NCBI GenBank assembly: GCA_945870035.1
Contig: CAMBQQ010000037.1
Span: 1 to 35,355 of the forward strand
DNA length: 35,355 bases
Direction of reading: 5' to 3'
From: Rhizobium sp. Q54
GTDB lineage: Bacteria; Pseudomonadota; Alphaproteobacteria; Rhizobiales; Xanthobacteraceae
Position numbers and translations under genes: made by a program. The notes beneath the pieces were generated by a model. That model did not search any database, had not been told where the DNA came from, and saw only the letters and a list, made by a program, of their open reading frames with translations. The number at the start of each line of letters is the position of its first letter. The stretch's first letter is position 1. Below, in pieces: positions 22,870 to 32,011 of the stretch.

Positions 22870-24171
22870 TCACTCCCCGCCGATATGCCTTTTGCGGATG
22901 ACGCGTACCAGAATCCAGATCGCAAACAATGCCACCGGCACGAACAAAGCCGTCGCAACCGTCACGTCGACCGGCAAGCCCTTCTGGTGCAAGCCTTCCA
23001 TCAGATAATGAAACAGTCCGACGACATAATAGCTCACCGCCGCCACCGACAGCCCTTCGACCGTGGTCTGCAGGCGCAGTTGTAGCCGCGTACGGTCGTT
23101 CATCGACTTCAGCAGATCGCGGTTCTGCTTTTCCAGTTCGACATCGACGCGCGTGCGCAACAGGTTGGCGGCGCGCGACAGTTTTTCCGACAGGGTCGCC
23201 TGCCGTTCGGCGGTGGTGACGCAGGTGCGCATCGCCGGCGACAGCCGCCGCGCCAGAAACGACGTCCAGGTCGGAAACACATCGACCTTGCGTTCGCCGA
23301 TGGCCGCCAGGCGCAGTTGAATGATTTCGTTATAGGCGCGGCTGGCGCCGAAGCGGAAATGGCTGGCGGCGGCGCCGGCTTCCAGTTCGGCGGCGAGTTC
23401 GGTCAATTCGTCGAGCAGCCGCTGATTGTCGATCAACTGATGCGCGCTGCGCATTTCCTCGGTGACCTCGGCAAGGCGCTTCTCGATGCGCCCGATCGAC
23501 GGCGCCAGCCGCTGCGCTTCGGGCAGGCCGAGCAAAGCCAGGGTCCGATAGGTCTCGGTCTCGATCACGCGCTGCACCACGGCGCCGGCGCGCTCCGGTC
23601 CTAGCCCGCGGTCAAGCAGCAGGACGCGCACGAAGCCGGATGGATCGGCCTGGAAGTCGGTGGCGAACAAAGCCGAGCCGTCCGAGTTCTCCGCCACCGC
23701 GAGAGAGGCGCGGTCGAACAGGCTTTCGAACTTGATCGTCTTGTCCTTGCCGTCGGGCAACAGATGCAGATCGAGCGCCACCAGCAGCGGCCCCGGCTGC
23801 GGCACGTTGCCCATGGGCGAGGCCAGCGATGCGGCGGCCGGGTAAAACGGCGTCGCGGCGTCCGACGGCAGCTCCCAGGTATAGGTGGTGAATTCGGAAT
23901 GCTGCTCCCAGCGCAAGGTGGCGCCGCCCAGCGTCACGCGGTGGTGCTTGGCGGTGGTCTTCAGCGGTTCGAGATTGCGCTGCGCGCAGAACTCGGCCAG
24001 CGCGGTGCGGTCGGCTTTGGCCGCTTCGCCGGCGGTATCGAAGGCGAAATGCAGAATGCGCCGCGGCGTCTCGATCGCCGTGAACGGCCGGGCATGGACC
24101 TCGCCGAGAATGACCGCCCGCAGCGGATGCGGGGTCAGCCTGCCGGTGCCGATGGAGACTTCCGCGCTCAT
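22870..24171 (-). CDS. DUF3422 family membrane-anchored protein
   Basis: This 433-residue protein belongs to DUF3422, a proteobacterial family of unknown function. The start LTPHPLRAVILGEVHARPFTAIETPRRILHFAF is the family signature. The middle is helical and charged, with a likely coiled coil around LTELAAELEAGAA and VDVELEKQNRDLLKSMNDRTRLQLRLQTTVEGLS. Two C-terminal membrane helices (about VAAVSYYVVGLFHYL and VATALFVPVALFAIWILVRVI) end in a short basic tail, so the bulk probably faces the cytosol. I start at the ATG at 24171; the frame opens further to a TTG at 24207. It is not obviously linked to its neighbours. Confidence 0.88.
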   Translation of the reverse strand: MSAEVSIGTGRLTPHPLRAVILGEVHARPFTAIETPRRILHFAFDTAGEAAKADRTALAEFCAQRNLEPLKTTAKHHRVTLGGATLRWEQHSEFTTYTWELPSDAATPFYPAAASLASPMGNVPQPGPLLVALDLHLLPDGKDKTIKFESLFDRASLAVAENSDGSALFATDFQADPSGFVRVLLLDRGLGPERAGAVVQRVIETETYRTLALLGLPEAQRLAPSIGRIEKRLAEVTEEMRSAHQLIDNQRLLDELTELAAELEAGAAASHFRFGASRAYNEIIQLRLAAIGERKVDVFPTWTSFLARRLSPAMRTCVTTAERQATLSEKLSRAANLLRTRVDVELEKQNRDLLKSMNDRTRLQLRLQTTVEGLSVAAVSYYVVGLFHYLMEGLHQKGLPVDVTVATALFVPVALFAIWILVRVIRKRHIGGE

Positions 24172-24226
24172 GAGCGATTTGTTCGCATGGGAGGCGGATT
24201 CTGACAAGGCGAGGGGGCTTGCTTCT

Positions 24227-24369
24227 TATCCCTCCCCCGCAGGGGGAGGGTGGCCCGCCTGAGCGAATAGCGAAGGCGGGTCGGGTGGGGTTTAGTCGGC
24301 GATAAACAACGAGCCTCGCCCCACCCCCGGCGCTGCGCGCCGGACCCTCCCCGTGACCGGGGAGGGATA
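24227..24369. repeat. Palindromic repeat element, intergenic (copy 4)
   Basis: Outer arms TATCCCTCCCCCGCAGGGGG and its far-side counterpart ending CGGGGAGGGATA enclose inner GGTGGGG and CCCCACC pieces and small GGCGGG-type hairpins, as in the copies inside dnaE2 and imuA. It lies between the divergent DUF3422 and flavin-dependent oxidoreductase genes, so any promoters must lie beside it. Confidence 0.82.
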
Positions 24370-24454
24370 GGAAGCGCCAATCGATAAACGACCCCGCACG
24401 GTGTCAAACCTGTGCCTATTCGACAAAAGCGCATCGCGCTCCTAAATAAGCCTC

Positions 24455-25474
24455 ATGAAAAAACTCGGTTTCCTCTCCTTCGGCCACTGGACCCCGTCAT
24501 CGCAATCGCAGGTGCGCAGCGCCTCGGATGCGCTGCTGCAATCGATCGAGCTGGCGGTCGCCGCCGAACAACTCGGCCTCGACGGCGCATACTTCCGCGT
24601 GCATCACTTCGCGCGCCAACTCGGCTCGCCGTTTCCGCTGCTCGCCGCTTCCGCCGCGCGCACCTCTAAGATCGAACTCGGCACCGCCGTCATCGATATG
24701 CGCTATGAAAACCCGCTCTACATGGCGGAAGACGCAAGCGCCGCCGATTTGATTTCGCGCGGTCGTTTGCAACTCGGCATTTCGCGCGGCTCGCCCGAGC
24801 AGGTGATCGATGGCTTCCGCCATTTCGGTTACGTGCCGGCCGAAGGCATGACCGACGCCGACATGGCGCGCGGCCACACCGAAGTGTTTCTGCAAGTGCT
24901 GAGCGGGCAGGGCTTCGCCAAGCCGAACCCGTCGCCGATGTTTCCCAATCCGCCCGGCCTGCTGCGGCTCGAGCCTTATTCGGAAGGCCTGCGCGAGCGC
25001 ATCTGGTGGGGCGCCGGCACCAATGCGACGGCGCAATGGGCGGCCAAGCTCGGCATGAACCTGCAGTCGTCGACGCTGAAGATCGACGAAAGCGGCAAGC
25101 CGTTTCATGTGCAGCAGGCCGAACAGATCCGGCTCTATAAAGAGGCGTGGAAAGAGGCGGGACACACGCGCACGCCGCGCGTCTCGGTGTCGCGCAGCAT
25201 TTTCGCTTTGGTCGATGACCGCGACCGCATGTATTTCGGCGGCGGCGACGACAAGGACCAGGTCGGTTATCTCGGCGGTACCGAGCGCGCCATTTTCGGC
25301 CGCGGTTATGCGGCCGAACCGGATGTGCTGATCGAGCAGTTGAAGAAGGACGAGGGCATTGCCGAGGCGGATACGTTGCTGCTGACGGTGCCGAACCAGT
25401 TGGGCGTCGATTACAACGCGCATGTCATCGAGGCCATCCTGAAACACGTCGCGCCGGGGGTTGGATGGCGGTGA
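24455..25474 (+). CDS. LLM-class flavin-dependent oxidoreductase (luciferase-like)
   Basis: This 339-residue protein is a second luciferase-like flavin oxidoreductase, of a different subgroup from the one at 2233. The start MKKLGFLSFGHWTP is the first barrel strand. Further features are LAVAAEQLGLDGAYFRVHHFARQ with the paired His, TSKIELGTAVIDMRYENPLYMAEDASAADLIS, and GRLQLGISRGSPE. The C-terminal part TADTLLLTVPNQLGVDYN-like wording matches the family described as alkanal monooxygenase-like. The reaction and substrate are unknown. It is a single-gene unit, flanked on both sides by copies of the palindromic repeat. Confidence 0.87.
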   Translation: MKKLGFLSFGHWTPSSQSQVRSASDALLQSIELAVAAEQLGLDGAYFRVHHFARQLGSPFPLLAASAARTSKIELGTAVIDMRYENPLYMAEDASAADLISRGRLQLGISRGSPEQVIDGFRHFGYVPAEGMTDADMARGHTEVFLQVLSGQGFAKPNPSPMFPNPPGLLRLEPYSEGLRERIWWGAGTNATAQWAAKLGMNLQSSTLKIDESGKPFHVQQAEQIRLYKEAWKEAGHTRTPRVSVSRSIFALVDDRDRMYFGGGDDKDQVGYLGGTERAIFGRGYAAEPDVLIEQLKKDEGIAEADTLLLTVPNQLGVDYNAHVIEAILKHVAPGVGWR

Positions 25475-25480
25475 GCTTTC

Positions 25481-25627
25481 TTCCCTCTCCCCGTTTACGG
25501 GGAGAGGGTGCCGAGTGAACGCTTGTGAGCGAGGCGGGTGAGGGGCACTGGCGGCATAGACTGCCCCTCACCCGCCTCGCAGCTTCGCTGCTCGCCACCC
25601 TCTCCCCGCAAGAGCGGGGCGAGGGAA
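25481..25627. repeat. Palindromic repeat element, intergenic (copy 5)
   Basis: The element begins TTCCCTCTCCCCGTTTACGG, each end forming its own hairpin, and finishes GGGGCGAGGGAA; the inner GAGGCGGGTGAGGGGC pairs with GCCCCTCACCCGCCTC. It fills the space between two convergent genes (stops at 25474 and 25630) and can terminate both. Confidence 0.85.
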
Positions 25628-25629
25628 GG

Positions 25630-26067
25630 TCACCGCACCAACTTCTGTAACGCGGTCTTGAGTTTCTCCGGCAACGCCACCGGCCTGTTGCTGGTGCGAT
25701 CGACGAACACATGCACGGCATGCCCTTGCGCCGACGCGGTGGTTTCGCCGTTGCGGAAGATGCCGATTTCGTATTTGACGCTCGACGTGCCGAGACGCGA
25801 CACACGCAATCCGGCGCGGATTTTATCAGGATAGGCGACGGGGCTGAAATAATTGCAGTGCGTTTCTACCATCAGGCCGATCACGGCGCTGTTGGCGATG
25901 TCGAGCCCGCCTTGCGCGATCAGATATTCGTTCACCACGGTGTCGAAGAACGAGTAGTAGACCACGTTGTTGATGTGGCCGTAGGCGTCGTTGTCCATCC
26001 AGCGCGTGGTGATGGCGGTGAAATGCGCGAAGTCGGAAACGGTGAGCGGCGCGGGCCGATCCGACAT
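25630..26067 (-). CDS. Acyl-CoA thioesterase (4HBT hotdog family)
   Basis: This 145-residue protein has the 4-hydroxybenzoyl-CoA thioesterase-type hotdog signature ITTRWMDNDAYGHINNVVYYSFFDTVVNEYL, with the catalytic Asp in the DxDxxGHxNN-like motif (here MDNDAYGHINN). VETHCNYFSPVAYPDKIRAGLRVSRLGTSSVKYEIGIF follows and is also typical. Such cytosolic enzymes hydrolyse acyl-CoA thioesters of medium-chain or aromatic acids. Its start is three bases after the stop of the alpha-hydroxyacid oxidase on the same strand, so the two form an operon. Exact substrate unknown. Confidence 0.88.
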   Translation of the reverse strand: MSDRPAPLTVSDFAHFTAITTRWMDNDAYGHINNVVYYSFFDTVVNEYLIAQGGLDIANSAVIGLMVETHCNYFSPVAYPDKIRAGLRVSRLGTSSVKYEIGIFRNGETTASAQGHAVHVFVDRTSNRPVALPEKLKTALQKLVR

Positions 26068-26070
26068 TTC

Positions 26071-27273
26071 TTAAGCGCCGGCTTTCGGCTTCGCGGCCTT
26101 CGGCTTCGCCACTTTGGCCGCCTTCTTCGCCGGCGCGCCGCCTTCGAGCACGCGGCCGTCGATCGAGGCGATGTTGCCGACGCCGGTCAGCGCCATCGTC
26201 ACGCTGAGTTCGTTCTTGAGAATGTCGATGGCTTTGGCGACGCCTTTTTGTCCACCGGCGCCCAGACCCCAGACATAAGAGCGCCCGATCAAGCAGGCGC
26301 GCGCGCCGAGCGCCAGTGCGCGGACAATGTCGGCGCCGGTGCGGATGCCGCCGTCGAACAGGATTTCGCAGTCGTCGCCGATGGCGCCGGCAATGCGCGG
26401 CAGCATCGAGATCGACGACGAGGTACCATCGAGCTGGCGACCGCCATGGTTCGACACGACGATGGCGTCGGCGCCGATCTTCACCGCGGTCTTCGCGTCA
26501 TCGATGTCGAGAATGCCCTTGATGACGAGCTTGCCCGGCCAGTATTTCTTGATCCACTCGACGTCTTTCCAGTTCAGCGCCGGGTCGAACTGGTCCTGAG
26601 TCCACTTGGACAGTGAGTTGACGTTCTCCATGCCGGGAACGTGGCCGGAGATGTTGCCGAAGGTCCAGCTCTTGGCGTTGAGCACGCTCCATGCCCAGGC
26701 CGGCTTGGTGGCGATGTCGATGACATTCTTGATGCGGAATTCCGGCGGCACGGTGAGGCCGTTCTTGACGTCCTTGTGGCGCTGCCCGAGCACCTGGAGA
26801 TCGACGGTCAGCACCAGAGTATCGACCTTGGCGGCGAGGGCGCGATCCATTAGCTGCTTGGAGAAGCCGCGGTCGCGGATGACGTAGAGCTGAAACCAGA
26901 ACGGCTTGCCGGTGGCTTCGGCGACCTGCTCGATCGAGCCGACCGACATGGTCGACAGCGTCCACGGAATGCCGGCGGCATTGGCGGCGCGGGCGGACAG
27001 GATTTCGCCGTCGCCGTGCTGCATGCCGAGAAGGCCGACCGGCGCCAGGATCATCGGCGCGGCGAGTTTCTTGCCGAGCACGGTGGTCGACAGGTTGCGT
27101 TCCGAGACATCGACCAGCACGCGCTGGCGCAGCTTGATCGCCTCGAGGTCGGAACGGTTGGCGCGCAAGGTCTGCTCGCTGTACGAGCCTGAATCGGCGT
27201 AGTCGAAAAAGGCGCGCGGCACCTTGGCCTTGGCAAGCGTCCGCAGGTCATCGATGCAGGCGACGTTCTTCAT
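26071..27273 (-). CDS. FMN-dependent alpha-hydroxy-acid oxidase/dehydrogenase (LldD-like)
   Basis: This 400-residue TIM-barrel flavoprotein oxidises an L-2-hydroxyacid, such as lactate, glycolate or mandelate, to a keto acid. Conserved parts are PRAFFDYADSGSYSEQTLRANR at the N-terminus, the catalytic-site SNHGGRQLDG with the active His, and the FMN phosphate segment ILFDGGIRTGADIVRALALGA. The start at 27273 (MKNVACIDDLR) matches the family; upstream frame to 27393 is not conserved-looking. The C-terminus carries about 18 Lys/Ala/Pro residues (KKAAKVAKPKAAKPK) after the fold, an oddity shared in style with the aroE product. It leads a two-gene operon with the thioesterase. Confidence 0.88.
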   Translation of the reverse strand: MKNVACIDDLRTLAKAKVPRAFFDYADSGSYSEQTLRANRSDLEAIKLRQRVLVDVSERNLSTTVLGKKLAAPMILAPVGLLGMQHGDGEILSARAANAAGIPWTLSTMSVGSIEQVAEATGKPFWFQLYVIRDRGFSKQLMDRALAAKVDTLVLTVDLQVLGQRHKDVKNGLTVPPEFRIKNVIDIATKPAWAWSVLNAKSWTFGNISGHVPGMENVNSLSKWTQDQFDPALNWKDVEWIKKYWPGKLVIKGILDIDDAKTAVKIGADAIVVSNHGGRQLDGTSSSISMLPRIAGAIGDDCEILFDGGIRTGADIVRALALGARACLIGRSYVWGLGAGGQKGVAKAIDILKNELSVTMALTGVGNIASIDGRVLEGGAPAKKAAKVAKPKAAKPKAGA

Positions 27274-27453
27274 GGGTACCGGCCCTTGGGCATTCTTCTT
27301 CGTGAAAACCTCAGCGCTATCCGGGTAGCACAGGGCGAAGACCTGCGAAATGCCCGGTTGCGGGGCAAAAGCTGCGCGAAGCCCCGTAGCCATTTACCGG
27401 TGGCTAACCACGGTCCGTAACGATTACTCATAATATTTGACGTAAAATAACAC

Positions 27454-27487
27454 CGCCCGCCGCCTATAAAACCGTGGCGGGCGTTTT
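27454..27487 (+). terminator. Hairpin followed by T-tract in the glmM leader
   Basis: CGCCCGCC (27454-27461) pairs exactly with GGCGGGCG (27476-27483), followed by TTTT. It looks like an intrinsic terminator in the forward direction, yet no forward gene lies just upstream; it may lie in the glmM leader as an attenuator, or end antisense transcripts over the oxidase gene. Confidence 0.45.
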
Positions 27488-27552
27488 CCTGCCGCCGGCG
27501 CCGCTTCAGGGCTATAAGACCGCCGGCAGGGTGTGGGCTTTAAGGGGATTTC

Positions 27553-28896
27553 ATGGTTCGTCGCTATTTCGGCACCGACGGTATTCGCGGGCTTGCCAAC
27601 AAGGTCATTACGCCGGAGCTGGCGCTCAAGGTGGGCCAGGCCGCCGGCATTATTTTCCGCAACGGCGAACACCGTCATCGCGTGCTGATCGGCAAGGACA
27701 CAAGGCTGTCCGGCTACATGATCGAGAACGCTTTGGTCGCCGGCTTCACCTCGGTCGGCATGGATGTGCTCTTGACCGGCCCGATCCCGACACCGGGCGT
27801 CGGCATGCTGGTGCGCTCGATGCGCGCCGATCTCGGCGTCATGATTTCCGCCTCGCACAATCCGTATGACGACAACGGCATCAAGCTGTTCGGACCGGAC
27901 GGGTTCAAGCTGTCGGACGATGTCGAACGCCAGATCGAAGCGCTGCTCGATTCGGAACTGAGCAAGCAACTGGCCAAGGGCGACGATCTCGGCCGTGCCA
28001 AGCGCATCGACGGCGTGCAGGATCGCTACATCGAATTCGCCAAGCGCACTTTGCCGCGCGACATCGACCTTGCCGGTTTGCGTGTCGTGGTCGATTGCGC
28101 CAACGGCGCCGCCTACAAGGTCGCGCCCGGCGCGCTGTGGGAACTGGGCGCCGACGTCATCGCCATCGGCGACGAGCCGAACGGCATGAACATCAACAAG
28201 GATTGCGGCTCGACCGATCTCGGCGCCATCACCCGGAAAGTGCGCGAGATGCGCGCCGATATCGGCATCGCGCTCGATGGCGACGCCGACCGCGTCATGA
28301 TAATCGATGAACTCGGTCATGTGGTCGATGGCGACCAGTTGCTCGCCGTCATTGCCGAAAGTTGGAAGGCCGACGGCCGGCTCTCGAAGCCCGGCGTCGT
28401 CGCCACCGTGATGTCCAATCTTGGGCTCGAGCGTTATCTCGGCTCGATTGGCATCGAACTGGTGAGGACGCCGGTCGGCGATCGCTACGTGCTCGAACAC
28501 ATGCGCGCCGGCGGCTATAATGTCGGCGGCGAACAGTCCGGCCACATCATCCTGTCGGATTATTCGACCACCGGCGACGGCCTGGTTGCTGCCTTGCAGA
28601 TGCTCGCCGTGGTCAAGCATCACAACAAACCGGTGTCGGAACTGTGCCACCGCTTCGAGCCGCTGCCGCAGATCTTGAAGAACGTGCGCTACAAGACCGG
28701 CAAGCCGATGGAAAGCGCGTCGGTCATCACGGCGATTGCCAGCGCCGAGAAGAAACTCGGCCAAAGCGGGCGTCTGTTGGTGCGGCCGTCAGGCACCGAA
28801 CCGGTCATCCGCGTCATGGGTGAGGGTGACGACAAGGCGGTGGTCGAACAGGCGGTCGATGACGTGATCGATGCGCTGACCAAGGCGGCGGCGTAG
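27553..28896 (+). CDS. glmM: Phosphoglucosamine mutase
   Basis: This 447-residue enzyme interconverts glucosamine-6-phosphate and glucosamine-1-phosphate for peptidoglycan and lipopolysaccharide precursors in the cytosol. The N-terminus [14 protein letters not shown] is diagnostic. The phosphorylated serine is Ser101 in ISASHNP, Mg ligands are Asp242, 244 and 246 in DGDADR, and the phosphate-binding loop is RPSGTEP at 411-417. All are intact and the length is standard. AAGGGGA lies six bases before the ATG. The usual ftsH/folP neighbours are not seen, so it appears to be its own unit. A terminator-like hairpin lies in the leader. Confidence 0.97.
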   Translation: MVRRYFGTDGIRGLANKVITPELALKVGQAAGIIFRNGEHRHRVLIGKDTRLSGYMIENALVAGFTSVGMDVLLTGPIPTPGVGMLVRSMRADLGVMISASHNPYDDNGIKLFGPDGFKLSDDVERQIEALLDSELSKQLAKGDDLGRAKRIDGVQDRYIEFAKRTLPRDIDLAGLRVVVDCANGAAYKVAPGALWELGADVIAIGDEPNGMNINKDCGSTDLGAITRKVREMRADIGIALDGDADRVMIIDELGHVVDGDQLLAVIAESWKADGRLSKPGVVATVMSNLGLERYLGSIGIELVRTPVGDRYVLEHMRAGGYNVGGEQSGHIILSDYSTTGDGLVAALQMLAVVKHHNKPVSELCHRFEPLPQILKNVRYKTGKPMESASVITAIASAEKKLGQSGRLLVRPSGTEPVIRVMGEGDDKAVVEQAVDDVIDALTKAAA

Positions 28897-28960
28897 CGCG
28901 CGTACTTCATAAATCCGTTTGATGGCTGTCGCTTGACATCGCACAAATTTCCAATCGTTT

Positions 28961-29695
28961 CTACGCTTGCGCCGCCGCCGCGCCGGCCTGCGGTTCGCCA
29001 TCGAGCTTTCCGTCACGTAGTTGGAAGAGATAGTCGAACCGATCGAAAATCTTCTCATCGTGCGTGACGGCAATAATGGCGGCGTCCTGTTCAATGGCGA
29101 GCTTGCGGAGAAGATCCATCACGATCTGCGCCCGCTTCGAATCGAGGGCGGCCGTCGGCTCGTCCGCAAGAATGATACTCGGCCGGTTGGCGAGCGCGCG
29201 TGCAATCGCAACGCGTTGACCCTCGCCCCCGGAAAGATGAGCCGGCATAGCGTCCTTGCGATGCCCCACCTCCAAATAGTTGAGAAGATCAAGCGCGCGC
29301 TTACGCGCGCTGACGGAATCAACACCCGCCAATTGCAATGCGATGGCGACATTATCGGTCGCGTTCAGGAATGGCAGCAAATTATGAGATTGGAAAATGA
29401 ACCCTATCTTTTCCAGACGCAGTCGACGCAGGTCGCTGCGCAGCCAGTGGCCATCCCGGGCGACCAGCTCGCCGTCGATTTCCATCGACCCCGACGAAGG
29501 ACTAAGAATGCAGCCAATGATGTTGAGTAACGTCGTCTTGCCGGAACCGGAAGGGCCAAGGAGCGCAATGAGCTGCCGGGGATAGACAGCGAGCGATACG
29601 TCCCTCAGGGCGTCGACCCGGGTTTCTCCTTCGCCGAAATGTTTGGAGACATGTTCGACCCGTACCAGCGGCCTATCCCCGATTGCCGTTGTCAC
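28961..29695 (-). CDS. ABC transporter ATP-binding protein (DevA/MacB-type)
   Basis: This 244-residue ATPase energises the exporter encoded by the two preceding genes. Walker A GPSGSGKT is at residues 47-54, the signature is LSGGEGQRVAIARAL, and Walker B/D-loop is IILADEPTAALDSKRA; HDE near the end supplies the switch His. The start codon is GTG at 29695, one base after the permease stop; the frame runs back to 29890 but this overlaps the permease. No transmembrane part. The family (LolD/MacB/DevA) moves lipoproteins, peptides, glycolipids or drugs out of the inner membrane. Confidence 0.92.
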   Translation of the reverse strand: MTTAIGDRPLVRVEHVSKHFGEGETRVDALRDVSLAVYPRQLIALLGPSGSGKTTLLNIIGCILSPSSGSMEIDGELVARDGHWLRSDLRRLRLEKIGFIFQSHNLLPFLNATDNVAIALQLAGVDSVSARKRALDLLNYLEVGHRKDAMPAHLSGGEGQRVAIARALANRPSIILADEPTAALDSKRAQIVMDLLRKLAIEQDAAIIAVTHDEKIFDRFDYLFQLRDGKLDGEPQAGAAAAQA

Positions 29696-29696
29696 A

Positions 29697-30830
29697 CTAG
29701 CCTCCAATCGCCGTAGCCGGGTCGACTTTGAGGGCGGCGCGCACGCCGAGTCCGCTGGACAGCAGACACACGGCAAAAACAATAAGTCCAAGGATCGCCA
29801 CGTTGTCCGGTTCGAGCACGACGCGGCGCGGGAAGTAATCCTTGATGCCGAGAATGAGTGCGACGCCAATGGCAAAGCCGATGAGGCCAAGCGCCAAGGC
29901 CTGTTGTACGATCATGCCGATGATAGTCCGATCGGACGATCCAATCAGCTTCAAGGTCGCTATCTGTTTTATCTTTTCCATCGTCATCGTGTAGATGATG
30001 AGCGCGATGATCACCGCGGAAACGATAAGCAGAAGAGACGTGAAGAGACCGATCTGGCGCCGCGCCCGGTCAACCAATGATCGGGACAGAATGGCCTCCT
30101 GGCCTTCCTGCGTGATCGCAGATAGGTGTTTCCAACGCCAAATCGTATCGGCGACGGCCTCGGCCGAAGCATTAGGCTGCAATCGAGCCACAACTGCGTT
30201 GACAGAATCCCGACTGGCTGCACCGGCGCCTCGCGCTTGTTGGATGCGCAGGGCGGCAGGAGCAAGATCGAATTGCAATTTCTGCGCGTCAGGCAATGTA
30301 ATATAGACAGCCGGGTCTCCGCCGGAATTGACCTGATGCTGCGTCAGTCCGACGACGGTAAACGTGCTCCGGCCAAGCTCGATCCGATCGCCGATTTCCA
30401 GGCCGGCGGTACGGTCGGCGACCGCCTCATAGTGGCTGCGGGCGATACCACGGCCCTGCGCGATTTCGGGCGGTCCGCCAGGGCGCGTCGGCTCATAGCC
30501 GATGACATAGAGCCGCAGCTTCGCGCTCCGATGTTGGGCTTCAACCGTCTGATAAGTGATGCTCCCGGCCGCGGCCACGCCCGAGATTCGGGCGACCGCC
30601 TCGCGAATGTCCCCGGGAATGCGCGAGGCTTCTGCGAAGGGACCGCGCGTGTTGGCTTCGACCACCCAAAGGTCGACGGCCGGTGCGCGCGCTATCGTGA
30701 GGGCGTCAACAACGAGCCCGCGATATATGCCGATCATCGCCATCACGACGCCGAGCAGAAGGCCAAGTCCTACGCATGTCAGCAAGAACCGGCCGCGATT
30801 GTGCCGAATGTCGCGATAGGCGAGGTTCAC
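29697..30830 (-). CDS. ABC transporter permease (FtsX/DevC family)
   Basis: This 377-residue membrane protein has the FtsX-like layout: one helix near the N-terminus (RFLLTCVGLGLLLGVVMAMIGIY), a large periplasmic domain of about 220 residues, then three helices near the C-terminus (IGLFTSLLLIVSAVIIALIIY, ALALGLIGFAIGVALILG, VAILGLIVFAVCLLSSGLG). The coupling segment EKIKQIATLKLIGSSDRTI lies between helices two and three. It has a GTG start that overlaps the adaptor stop (GTGA at 30830-30827). This is the DevC-like type working with a membrane-fusion adaptor. Confidence 0.9.
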   Translation of the reverse strand: MNLAYRDIRHNRGRFLLTCVGLGLLLGVVMAMIGIYRGLVVDALTIARAPAVDLWVVEANTRGPFAEASRIPGDIREAVARISGVAAAGSITYQTVEAQHRSAKLRLYVIGYEPTRPGGPPEIAQGRGIARSHYEAVADRTAGLEIGDRIELGRSTFTVVGLTQHQVNSGGDPAVYITLPDAQKLQFDLAPAALRIQQARGAGAASRDSVNAVVARLQPNASAEAVADTIWRWKHLSAITQEGQEAILSRSLVDRARRQIGLFTSLLLIVSAVIIALIIYTMTMEKIKQIATLKLIGSSDRTIIGMIVQQALALGLIGFAIGVALILGIKDYFPRRVVLEPDNVAILGLIVFAVCLLSSGLGVRAALKVDPATAIGG

Positions 30831-32011
30831 TGCGTTCTGGCCTCAATCACCCTTGCTGAGCGGCCTTCGCGAAGGCCGCTTTCGATGTGCGAAACAACGC
30901 GCGCGCCTTCGGGCAGGCCTTCGACAATCTCAAGCCGTGCGTCCTCGGTGCGATGGCGGAACTTGACGAGACGGCGCTGGAAACGCCCGGATTCGACCGT
31001 CCAGACCCGCCCTTCCAGACCATCGTAGCCTTGCACCGCGGCTTCCGGAACGAGCAATGCCTTATCGAGGAGGGCAACTGTTATCCAGAATTCTGTCTGT
31101 TCGCCCAGATAAACCCGCGGCGGCGGGTTGTCTCCCTTGATGTAAACCCGCCGTTCTTCGCTGACACGGTCGCTCTCAAGGCCGATGCGGGCTACTCTTC
31201 CCGTGAAAGCATCCTGCGGTCGCGACCGAAGACGCGCGTCGACCCGCTGGCCTTCCTTGATGAAGCCCGCGCGGGCTTCATCAATATAGGCAAGGCCCCA
31301 ATAGCTATCGGCCGCGATCAGCGTGAAAATCGGATCGCCAGCCTTGACGACGGTGCCTAGCTCTTTGTGGCGCTCGATGACCAAGGCATCATAAGGCGCC
31401 ACGAGCGTCCGGTGCCGCAGCATCGTTTCCTCAAACTGGACCTGCGCCCGCGCATCGATCACTTGCGCCTTGGTGGTTTCCACTTCGCTTTGCGCGACCG
31501 CGGCATCGGCTTTGGCCACGGCTTCGTCTCTGACAGCCTCCTCCGCGGCCTGCTGAGTGACAACGTCACGACCGGCAAGGGCTTGCTTGCGCTGGTTGGC
31601 CGCTTGCTTTTGCGCCAGCACCGCCTGCGCCTTTTCGAGGTTGGCTTCACCCTTCCTGATATTGGCCTCGGCCACAGTCAGCGCGGCGCGCGCCTTGGCG
31701 ACCTTGGCCTCTTGCTCGCCTATATTGAGGCGCGCCAGCACCTGGCCGCTGGTAACACGGTCGCCATGGTCAACGTTGAGCTCGGTAAGTGTGGCCCCGA
31801 CCTCGAACCCGATCTTCGAGAGAACACGGGCTTCCACCGTGCCGAGTCCGAAGACGCGGACCGACACGTTCTCCTCGATGGTCGCGACTTGTACAGTGAT
31901 CGGGCGGCTTGAATAGATGAAGGCTCCGGCGGCGAGCGCGCCAATGATGACAACGATCGCAATCGCCGCTTTGAACCACGGCCTTCGTAAGGCAACAGCA
32001 AGCCAAGACAT
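30827..32011 (-). CDS. HlyD-family periplasmic adaptor (DevB-like membrane fusion protein)
   Basis: This protein of about 394 residues links the ABC exporter to an outer membrane channel. It has an N-terminal anchor helix (WFKAAIAIVVIIGALAAGAFIY), a barrel-sandwich half VGATLTELNVDHGDRVTSGQVLARLN, and a long alanine-rich coiled coil (AKVAKARAALTVAEANIRKGEANLEKAQ...). A second sandwich half (TLVAPYDALVIERHKELGTVVKAGDPIFTL) and a C-terminal beta domain follow. The start is uncertain: in-frame ATGs at 32077, 32041, 32029 and 32011; I prefer 32011, with GGAAAG 11 bases upstream. It is the first gene of the three-gene operon. No TolC-like gene follows. Confidence 0.9.
   Translation of the reverse strand: MSWLAVALRRPWFKAAIAIVVIIGALAAGAFIYSSRPITVQVATIEENVSVRVFGLGTVEARVLSKIGFEVGATLTELNVDHGDRVTSGQVLARLNIGEQEAKVAKARAALTVAEANIRKGEANLEKAQAVLAQKQAANQRKQALAGRDVVTQQAAEEAVRDEAVAKADAAVAQSEVETTKAQVIDARAQVQFEETMLRHRTLVAPYDALVIERHKELGTVVKAGDPIFTLIAADSYWGLAYIDEARAGFIKEGQRVDARLRSRPQDAFTGRVARIGLESDRVSEERRVYIKGDNPPPRVYLGEQTEFWITVALLDKALLVPEAAVQGYDGLEGRVWTVESGRFQRRLVKFRHRTEDARLEIVEGLPEGARVVSHIESGLREGRSARVIEARTQ

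Noticed and set aside
16584-25627. CRISPR array or tandem repeat locus
   Set aside because: The repeats are dispersed single palindromic elements of 100-150 bases, with no regular short repeats and spacers.
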